DNA from: Tillus elongatus
Lineage: Eukaryota > Arthropoda > Insecta > Coleoptera > Cleridae
Length of the DNA stretch: 64,000 bases
Assembly: GCA_964006375.1 (NCBI GenBank)
Contig: OZ023267.1
Coordinates: 88,550,906 to 88,614,905, forward strand
Reading direction: 5' to 3'
The notes under the pieces were generated by a model. It searched no databases and had not been told where the DNA came from. It saw only the letters and a list, made by a program, of their open reading frames with translations. The position numbers were made by a program, and so were the translations under genes. Each line of letters opens with the position of its first letter. Within the stretch, counting starts at the first letter, position 1. Of the stretch, positions 55,091 to 63,233 are shown piece by piece.

Positions 55091-58000
55091 TTAGAAACTA
55101 TCTAAGGATGAAGAGGCATACATTTTGGAGTTGCTAGATCCAGGAACTATAGAAACTCTACTATGTCTTTGGTTAAGATGAGGTAAAAGATGATCTGGTT
55201 CTTGGCCATCAACATATAAGTTAACATTATCTTCATAAGCGTTGTATCGACTATAAGTAATTGACTCCCCAGCAGTAGTGCCAACTGCGGGAAGATTATA
55301 TGTTCGTTCTTTGACATTTCTTCGATACTCTTCTCCTTCTCTGCTGTGGCAAAATGAAACTAATCTGAAATCCTGGCCAACATGACTTTCTAAGACATCT
55401 ACTATGTCTGTGAAAAGGGGCCTCTCTATGGGTCGCCACCTCCAACAGGAAGACATTATTTCATACAGCAAATCTGGACATTCTGGTGGTCTTTGTAATT
55501 TTCCCCTACTAATTACAAACTGTAGTACTTCTTCATTCGCTAATCCTTGATATGGTTGCTCTGCAAGAGTAGCAATTTCCCAAAGGACAATCCCATAACT
55601 CCAGACATCAGAATCTGAAGTAAATACTCCATCACCCAAGCTTTCAGGTGCCATCCAGCGGACGGGAAGAAGACCCTTTGATTCTTTCCTATAATAATCA
55701 GTCTCATAGATGTCTCTAGCCATGCCAAAATCTCCAATTTTGACAGTGTGATCGTAGGCTATCATACAATTTCTAGCAGCAAGATCTCTGTGAACAAATT
55801 TCTTTGCTGTTAAATATGCCATTCCGTCTGCTATTTCAGCGGCCATTCTGTATATCTCATTGCATGTAATGTTTTGAGAAGAATCACGTGATTTCCTAAG
55901 AAAGGTCTTCAGATCTCCCCTTTCCATCAGTTCCATTACAACTAATGGAGGCTGTCCTCTGGAAACTATGCCCATCAATTTAACAACATGATGAGCATCA
56001 CTGAAATTTTTCATTACTGAGGCTTCGTTTAGAAATTCCATTCTCATGCTAACTGATGCAGCATCATTAACAGTTTTTATAGCACATGGCATATTTCTTG
56101 GCTTGACGAGTCCTATAAATACTTTACCAAAAATACCATGGCCAAGTTCTCGATCTATCTCTATATCATTTCGATCCATCTCCCAATGATCTTCTACATA
56201 TACAGGACCAGCATAGTCTGGGTTAACACTTGTTATCAAATGTATATTATCTAACTGGTTTTTCCGCTTGTACCATGTGTACCATATAACTGCACTGGCT
56301 ACAAGGATAATGATAAGAATAGAAAGAACTACTGGAATCCACTGATAATTGCCTGATATATCATGTATTTCAAATTCAATATGCGGACTAAACCAGCCTT
56401 TACCAGCTAGCGATACTGTCTGAACACGTACCCTATATTTACCTGGTAAAAGTTTATTTATGACAAACATACTATTATTCAAAAGATGATCTTTGCGAGA
56501 AACACACTCAATAATATTCCGAGAATTTTCTATATCGATTTTTTTGTGTTCAACATTATAAGCCAGAATAACAGAGTTAACAAGCATAGGTTCTACCCAA
56601 CTAAGACTTACAGTTCTTTCAGTTATATCAATAACTTTAAGGCCAGTGATTAAATCTGCTGACTTGTATTTACTTGTCCTTGAATTTATTGACACAACAG
56701 GTCCACATTGTGGTCTTAATGTGATATTTTTATTGCAAGCGGTCAGGAGAAATCTATACAGAGTAAACGGTTCCAACCCCACTACATCGTAACTAGTTTT
56801 ACTGATATCATAAATCAGTTCCTCCCAATAATACTGGTTTAATTTCTTTACCTGGTTAGCTACTTGAAAATCAGAAATATTACTTCCTCTATTTGCATAA
56901 TATAAATCTTGATAACAGGATATGTTATTCCAACTACTAAGCCTTTGTTCACGGATACTACAAAACATCACCATATCATGTGCAAACATCATCATTGAGG
57001 ATGATTTTTTTTCCACGCAACAACCGTCACCTGACTGGTTCTTAAACTCATTTACATATTCATTAATGTACACATGTGGTTGTAAACAGTAGTCTCGTTG
57101 ACTCAAAAATTCTTCGTCATCTGGAAGTATGTATACACCCAGTGCATAGTGATCTAATTCCCCATTTATATGTTCTGGGGGTACCCATTTCAGCCGTATT
57201 GTATCATAACTAGTTGCATTGGCAATCAGGTATATGACTTCAGATGGATCATCGGACAAGGTTGTAAAATATTTCATACTGCTCTGCACTGACCTCTCTC
57301 TAATATAAGTTTTGATATAATAGGCATACTTAGCATAAGGATCTAAGTCTTTAATCATATAACTGTTTGTGTTAACATAAACGCTCTCCCATCCATTAGA
57401 ACTACAAACTGTCTTGCTTTCCATTTTGTCAAAACTGCCTTCTAAATATTTTGTGTAATACACAGTATATCCAATTATATTTTGAGAGGATTCTAGATCT
57501 GGTTCATCCCAAGTTAAAGTAACATTTGTTGCATTTACAGAAACATTGACTGTTAAATCTACCACATTACACAGAGATTCGTGACCATTAGTAATCTCTG
57601 AGGCATCTAACCTTGAATCATTTAGTCCTGTTGCATTCAGGAGTTCTTTTATTTCTGAGAAACATAACTGCGGATTGTTATGAAATGTTAAATTACCATT
57701 TCGAATGGTTAAATTAAAATTTGTGAAGTTCCATAGCCTTTTTAAATTTGGATTTTCATAAACAAATAATGCATATTTTGAGTTTTCCAATGTTGTACCA
57801 TTTATTTCGTTGAGGGATTTTAAAAAATCAAGAGAATTTATGTAATTCGATCTACCAATTTTCAAATATTCCCTTATGGATCTTATTGAGCCTAGATATT
57901 TACCTAATTCAGGTACAACATTCTCCCGGCTTACATGTATTTCTAAATTACCTATGATATGTGTACAGCCTGACAGTCGTTGAGCAGTGGAAATGCTATT

Positions 58001-58193
58001 AACTTCTATAGGTTTGCATTCCACGATACATTTGTCACCACAATATTTACAGTTACCTTGACTAGAATCTACTCGTTCATAAAGTGGGGGGCATTTTGAT
58101 ATGCATTTGCCAAGATGAGTAAAATGTGTTTTATTCATCAAACCATTGCACTCCGTTTCTGTTAAGCAGGCTTTCAAATCTTCATGCAAAAAC
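55091..58193 (-). CDS. InR: insulin-receptor-type tyrosine kinase, large 3' exon
   Basis: Exon with 1,032 readable codons ending at 55091. A splice acceptor (TTATCATTACAG) precedes its first base at 58193; codon 1 of the open frame is TTG, so the true start is in upstream exons outside this view. Order by residue of this exon: end of cysteine-rich region (8-75), L2 (about 76-205), FnIII domains (about 208-610), with the paired cysteines GDGCC at 390-391, membrane helix (617-640), NPDY (656-659), kinase (about 675-945). Kinase motifs are intact: GHGIFG loop, K705, HRDLAARN (800-807), DFG (820-822) and YETDYY activation tyrosines (828-833). It binds insulin-like peptides and signals growth and metabolism. 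Odd points: a single 3.1-kb exon, no tetrabasic alpha/beta cleavage site (only REQR, 413-416) and a short tail without YxxM. Confidence 0.95.
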
Positions 58194-59203
58194 CTGTAAT
58201 GATAAAAGACATATTAACAAAGGCACACATCAGAAGAAATGTTGTAGATAAATTTATGAACAAATAATAGCATTCTACCATAAGTGATAGGTACTGATGT
58301 TTTAGAAAATAGCCCTATACAGGATGCTCCAAAGTAATGGTACACAGAGTAGTAGTAGATTATCAGCAACAAAATATCACGATTTAGCGAAAGTTACTTC
58401 AGTTCAAGCATCACAATTAAAAAAGATACAGGATGTTAAAAGTGGGAAATTAAATTTTGATCTTCCTTGATATTGAGAAAAGTTGTTGCTATATTGTCTT
58501 GAAATTTGGTACAAATGATTTTTTCATAGTGTTTAAGGATAATTAGTATTACTAGTAAGTATTGGTATTAGTATTTGTTTGTAATAATAATTATACAGTG
58601 TGCAATATAGGAGAGGTTTTGTTTAAGTTTGTACGTAACACAATTTAAAATGTATAAAATGTCACATTCTAGTGAGTACTTAATTTCATAATATAACTTC
58701 TCAAAAGATTTTTCATCACTAACATTTGTACAAAGACTCCAATCTCCTGCTGTAAAAGATTTTCCAATAGCTCTTAACCACAATCTTTATATTTGTTTAT
58801 AAATAAGGGCATGTGTTTTCTAATGCCTCTAGCGCACAAATGCCAACGCTTGCCTACCAACCATTCAAGTCTTAAAACTACTCACACTTTTTTGTTATAA
58901 GTATTCGCTTATATTTTCTTCTATTTTCTTAACAAAAAGGGGTACTTGTCAAACGACGCTACAATCAACCGCTTTCGAGATGTTTCCAATTTCAAGTTAA
59001 CTGCAACACCTTTATAATAGCTTTCAGAAAGTAATTTACTGCATAGTAGGCGTCTGTCATAAACAAATTGATGACCCTGTGCTTGTCAAAATCGCGCCCT
59101 GGTGTCATTAATTGTTATTTTGATAACCTTTTGTGTAAGATTACCCGTAGGTAACATAATTGTTTTTCTTCTAATAAGAAAAAACAAGATATGATTTGCT
59201 TTT
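58194..59203. other. upstream of receptor exon, probably intron
   Basis: Begins with the polypyrimidine/acceptor context of the receptor exon on the minus strand. Short ACAGGATG(C/T)T motifs at about 58319 and 58430 resemble termini of small transposons, but no element is resolved. Confidence 0.5.
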
Positions 59204-59440
59204 ATGTGCAAACAAAATTTAATGGTGTGGAGAATGTACGCTGAAAAGCATTCAAACAGAAGACAGCCGGATCACAAATTACTGAAAAATATATATAACC
59301 GATTAGGTGAAACTGGTCTGTTTACTGTTTCGTGCACAACGAGATATCTTAGGCCGTCCAAATATATCGTACCTGAAGAAAACGAATATATGTTAGTTCG
59401 TGAAGCAGATAATCAAGAAGTCATGTATGTGTGTGTCTGT
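59204..59440 (+). pseudogene. mariner-family transposase N-terminal HTH fragment
   Basis: Reads WRMYAEKHSNRRQPDHKLLK and IYNRLGETGLF, the first HTH seen in DUF4817-type/mariner transposases (compare YRDQFGGRRLPNRR..TRTGSF at 44.8 kb). A run of T and a change of content at about 59437 end it. Confidence 0.65.
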
Positions 59441-59449
59441 ATTTTTTTT

Positions 59450-59880
59450 TTCTTTAACGTCGGTCTATTCCCGCGACTACGGCCAATCACAGACGCCAAA
59501 GAGCACTTTCACCTTACTATCCTGGAAATGTTGTCGAACACCTCCCTTTCTGTAAAATGGACGGAACTTTAACGTGCCCAACATCGCATGGACACAGGAC
59601 CGACGGCTTTACACCTCCTCCGAAGGGCGGGACGTGCAGACATTCAACTTGCTCAAATACAATGCCACAACATCGGTTGATGTTAATTTTGCAGCATGTA
59701 CTGAAAAAGTTAAAGGAAAACCCTGGGAATCGAGCCCAGTACCCTACGGCGCAGAGGCACACGTTCTTACCGAAGAACCATCGAAGCTCTATCCAGAAGT
59801 TAGTTAAAGAAGAATAACTGAAGTTGCTAGTGTAAGTAGATAATCGGTTATGAGGATATATCATGACGCCACTTCGTATC
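59450..59880. repeat. SINE-like conserved repeat, shared with foldback arms
   Basis: CGTGCCCAACATCGCATGG, GACCGACGGCTTTACA, GACGTGCAG and GAGGCACACGTT occur in the same order in both arms of the foldback element (about 24410-24560 and 25690-25850). On the minus strand CTGGG-CTCGATT-CCCAG near 59723-59739 folds as a perfect tRNA T-arm, suggesting tRNA ancestry. No full tRNA cloverleaf is present. Confidence 0.6.
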
Positions 59881-60339
59881 CGCACAGAATTTATTGTCAG
59901 CTGATCTTCCAATTAGACTAGAATTTCGCCATTTCTTCAGAAACAAACAGAATGCAGATCAACTGTTGTGAATAAAATAGTATTCACAAATGAAGCTAAG
60001 TTGTAGATTATTAGATTGTAGATTGTTTAATAAGTCGTATATGCCTTTGGCCTCTCGGCGCTGCGACCCCAATGGGTCTTTTGTGCATGACTCTTTTTCC
60101 TAGTAGTTGCCCAAAAAGTTCAGACATTTTATGAAGTTCACTATCTTCTTGGGGACTATTTTACCTATTTCCTGCGATGTTAGGGTCACCTCTTCAAGGT
60201 ATTGGAGCCTTTTGCAGAACTGAGCCATGCACTGATATCGCAGTGCAGTATCTGCAGTTTTCACTGTCCGCCTTGCCATCTTCATAAGGTGATACCTTAC
60301 GAGTAGGTATAGATGGTTCGTTCTGGAACCTCCGCCACC
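59881..60339. other. unassigned; weak minus-strand coding trace
   Basis: A minus-strand open stretch (60100-60285, reading MARRTVKTADTALRYQC) has coding-like composition but matches no family I know. It may be the outer end of the virus-like element or an older TE. Confidence 0.35.
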
Positions 60340-60640
60340 TCCGCCAGGCTACTGCGCCGGCGCGAAGCGCCGGCATGACGTCACAGTGACGCCATTGGGT
60401 GGGGTCGGGGCGGAGCCCCGCCCCGCCCCGTTTTGGGCAAAGCCCCACCCCGTGGGGCGTAGCCCCGCTCCTTTTGGGACGGAGACCCACCCGCCCACTT
60501 GGGCGGAGCCCAATACGCGACCACACCTCGACCACACCCGACCACACCCCGACTACACCCCGACCACGCCCCGACCACACCCTAACTGGCGCGAAGCGCC
60601 GGAGTGACGTTTTGGTGACGTCACTGGACAGAGAGCCAAT
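60340..60640. repeat. GC-rich hairpin-dense block
   Basis: Sharp change to GC-rich DNA. It contains GGCGCGAAGCGCCGG inverted repeats at both ends (about 60359 and 60588), a run of short GGGCGGAGCCC / GGGGCGTAGCCCC hairpins, about seven (CCGACCACACC)-like units at 60515-60585, and two exact TGACGTCA sites (60376-60383, 60616-60623). Open frames across it are low-complexity artefacts. Confidence 0.85.
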
Positions 60641-60811
60641 AGGGCGCTAACTCGAGATGACGTAATCCAAGATGGTGGCCAAGATGGCCGACCGGAAGTG
60701 AAAAACGCGGGAAATTTAAATTTTTAAATGACAGGTGGCACCACCTGTCAATGTAAGAGGCTCCGCCATTTTGATTTTTGCAAAAAGTGACGTAGGCAAA
60801 GATGGCGGTTA
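60641..60811 (+). promoter_or_regulatory. cluster of promoter-type motifs and a 22-bp near-palindrome
   Basis: TGACGTAA (60657), two AAGATGG(T/C)GGCC-type YY1-like sites (60668-60690), ACCGGAAGTG ETS-type site (60691-60700), TGACAGGTGG-CA-CCACCTGTCA near-palindrome (60729-60750), TGACGTAG (60787) and AAAGATGGCGG (60798). These are vertebrate/insect promoter motifs by consensus; binding is inferred. Confidence 0.5.
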
Positions 60812-61095
60812 GCGCAGGCGCAAACCTAAATTTTTAGTTTTTGATTAAAGTCCTAAGTGTGGGGTGTCGTTTTACTCGGCTTGGCAAGCAGAATTCAAAA
60901 ATGGTATTTGCGCAGGCGCAAACCTAAATTTTTAGTTTTTGGTTAAGCTCTAAGTGTGGGGTGTTGTTTTACTCGGCTTGGCAAGCAGAATTCGAATTTA
61001 ATGTATACGCATGCGCAAACCCAAACTTTTAGAGTTTTCGGTCTAAGCCTTAGGTGTTTGGTCTTAGAGCTCAGCAAGCAGATTTAAAAAATTTT
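60812..61095 (+). repeat. 97-bp tandem repeats, three units
   Basis: Units start at 60812, 60910 and 61007 with GCGCAGGCGCAAACC, GCGCAGGCGCAAACC and ACGCATGCGCAAACC, which resemble NRF1 sites. Each continues with CTAAATTTTTAGTTTT-like sequence, (C)TAAGTGTGGGGTGT and CTCGGCTTGGCAAGCAGA. The third is more diverged. Position upstream of a gene cluster suggests an enhancer or origin-like repeat. Confidence 0.85.
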
Positions 61096-61304
61096 AGAAT
61101 ATGTGAATGCCCGGCATGCTCGATATCGCAACATAGCAACAACTACATGTGTAGAACAACCTTGACACGTGACAGGAAATGAGTCATATGTTTTCAAATT
61201 TGAGAGTGACCTTCGACAAATATTGTTCTAACAAACATGCCATAGCAACAACACCGATGACGGTTAAATGAGTTTCAATAACAAGCCAAAAGTGGGGGTA
61301 TAAG

Positions 61305-61342
61305 TATATATAAACATTAGGTAGCAAGCAAGTACATCAGTT
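61305..61342 (+). promoter_or_regulatory. TATA box and initiator for the first gene
   Basis: TATATATAA at 61305-61313 and TCAGTT at 61337-61342 (insect initiator consensus), putting +1 at about 61339, 32-34 nt below the TATA box and 59 nt above the ATG at 61398. Confidence 0.6.
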
Positions 61343-61397
61343 GTTGTCTGTAGTCTGCGCCCAGTAGTTATATATTAGTGTATTTGTTCTGTTCAAC

Positions 61398-62134
61398 ATG
61401 TATGGTATGGATGTTAACGACGAACCTATTAATAGCAATGTTTGTGATTGTTATTGGGGCCAAATTGATGCAGCTCTACGTCAGAATATTAGTGATATTA
61501 AGCAAGAAAGTAGAATGCTACTGGAAACAAGGTATGCCATTACTCCAGCTCTAAGTGTTGCAATTGGTATATCAAAAGCGGCCGGATTGATTCCAATAAT
61601 TAAAATTATAAATACAAGCTTATATGCACCAAATACAAATATAACAATCTCATCTGGCTCATGGGAATGGGAGTATTTTATTTCAACATTGAAAAACACA
61701 GCTGAAGAGTACTTTACCAAAGCTAATAAGATTGAACCTGAAAATATTGGAATATGTACCATCAAACCTATTAAAGTAGTAGACAGTAAAGGTATATCAA
61801 TCTCAGATGATTCTATTACTTTTTATTTAACCGAAGACGCAGTTCAACGGCTACTAATCTGGTTGAAATCATCAACGAAAAGCTGAAGTTTCTAACCGAT
61901 TTGAACTTTGATATTCGACTTAGTGATTTCCTCTATTGTGTTGCTGATGTTCTCAAATGTGTTAATAAGAAGGAGCTACCACGTGACGAGGAGGTGATAA
62001 AGCTTATAAAAGCCATGTTAAAAGACTATGACTCCTCATTCCGAGTTAGTATGTTAGTGTGCTTACACTTTACAAAGAAGCAAGTACTTGATCGTTTCAA
62101 AGAAATACACACGATATATAATGACTCATCTTAA
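61398..62134 (+). pseudogene. unknown virus-like gene, frameshifted
   Basis: First ORF of the cluster: ATG at 61398 (MYGMDVNDEPINSN), open for 162 codons to 61886. A second frame, open from about 61830 to 62134 (LSDFLYCVADVLKC..., ending HTIYNDSS), continues it naturally with the best join near 61850, so I read it as one gene of about 245 codons with a one-base lesion. No domain is recognised. Predicted soluble, with a hydrophobic stretch near residues 50-75 and a helix-rich C-terminus. It is led by a TATA/initiator pair and overlaps the next start. A sequencing error could also explain the break. Confidence 0.6.
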
Positions 62135-62547
62135 AGCAAGCTTCATCATCCTGACAGCACTATGTCAAAATGTGTTGTATATTTACAAACCACCCAATGT
62201 AACAGAAGTACGAATTTGTTTCGACACCGATGACTGCATGGTCAGCTCTTACAGCAACAACATATCTAAACAATGATGAACTTATACAACTTTCAATGTA
62301 CAACATGTCCAAAAGCAAGTCTGAAGTGGTGCATTACAAACTTATGTTTCTGTTTGATGATACACGTGGTGAGACATCTGATTGGAGAACTCTTGTATTA
62401 AATAATTCTTACCTGTTTACCTCAAATTATATTTCCATGTTTATATCAACAGGTTTTCTTATGTGTCTTGCATTATTTATGTTAATTTACTTTTGTTTTA
62501 AACATTACACTGTACTTAAGGATATGTATCGTAAACATGTTTGTTAA
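62121..62547 (+). pseudogene. small membrane protein, frameshifted
   Basis: ATG at 62121 lies inside the last codons of the preceding gene (17-nt overlap). MTHLKASFIILTALCQNVLY looks like a signal peptide; an ectodomain with two cysteines (CFDTDDC) follows. The frame switches near 62270 to one that continues DELIQLSMYNMSKSKS and ends in a single membrane helix (SMFISTGFLMCLALFMLIYF) and a short basic tail at 62547. Layout is type I membrane protein, about 140 residues. Such proteins serve as envelope or cell-surface components in viruses, but no family is recognised. Confidence 0.55.
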
Positions 62548-62606
62548 TATATCTACTTAAACGAAACACATGTGTTTTATTCATTAGTTAACCATCTGTA
62601 GTTAAG

Positions 62607-63107
62607 ATGAGATATTGTGAGTCATGCTCGATACAAGTGAAAAAGAATCAATTTTCTGGACATTTACGTAGTGAAGTTCGCAAGGCAAAAGTATGTGAGC
62701 CATGGCAAGTTGAACAAGTGCATATGCTTGCTCAAGCTTTTAAAAATAGAGTGGCCACCTATCGTATTAACTTAGATGGTAATGACATAAACTTAGCCAT
62801 GGATACTGTGAAACATAAAGTGTTTCATCTAATTGAAGCTTCTCTAGCTAAACATAATCAAATTAAAATGAACTTGGAATTGTTTGGATTGTATGTGCTC
62901 CAAAGTCGGAATATAAAAGAAATGAAGTCATTCAATACTAAAAACAAAAATGTCACAGTTTCAACTGAGTTTGAAAATATATTTAAGGAATTCAGCAACG
63001 AGATTTATACAAAAGCTTTGGAGTTTGCAGAAGCCGAAAGTGGATGGATGTTGCAGCGACTAATGTGGTTGGAAATAAACATTAATAAACACAGTTTTAA
63101 GCCGTAG
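62607..63107 (+). CDS. zinc-finger-like protein of the virus-like cluster
   Basis: Intact 166 codons. N-terminal MRYCESCSIQVKKNQFSGHL is a C2H2-type start (C4, C7, H19), but the expected last histidine is R (codon CGC, one transition from CAC). The remainder is helical and basic, ending WMLQRLMWLEININKHSFKP. I remember similar short finger-plus-helical proteins accompanying KilA-N genes in insect endogenous elements but cannot name the family. A possible TATA (TATATC, 62548) and initiator (TCATTA, 62581) precede it. Confidence 0.65.
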   Translation: MRYCESCSIQVKKNQFSGHLRSEVRKAKVCEPWQVEQVHMLAQAFKNRVATYRINLDGNDINLAMDTVKHKVFHLIEASLAKHNQIKMNLELFGLYVLQSRNIKEMKSFNTKNKNVTVSTEFENIFKEFSNEIYTKALEFAEAESGWMLQRLMWLEININKHSFKP

Positions 63108-63122
63108 AGTGGGGTCAACATC

Positions 63123-63157
63123 TATAAATTGTCGTACACATACTCTGAAGCTCATTC
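63123..63157 (+). promoter_or_regulatory. TATA box and initiator for the KilA-N gene
   Basis: TATAAA at 63123-63128 and TCATTC at 63152-63157, with the initiator A 31 nt below the first T of the TATA box: a textbook insect core-promoter spacing. The ATG follows 80 nt downstream. Confidence 0.65.
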
Positions 63158-63233
63158 AAAATTTAGTTTTCTTAGAAGTAAGACGTGCTTCAGTCTGCTC
63201 TTGAGTATGTAAGTGTTTAGTAGTGTGTTTAAA

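Noticed and set aside
55540..55737. 65-codon minus-strand open frame inside the kinase region
   Set aside because: Alternative-frame shadow of the receptor exon.
59715..59760. tRNA gene suggested by a T-arm-like hairpin
   Set aside because: No D-arm, anticodon arm or acceptor stem; fits a SINE remnant instead.
60194..60650. Several overlapping GC-rich open frames on both strands
   Set aside because: Low-complexity products of the hairpin and CCGACCACACC repeats; no start context or domain.
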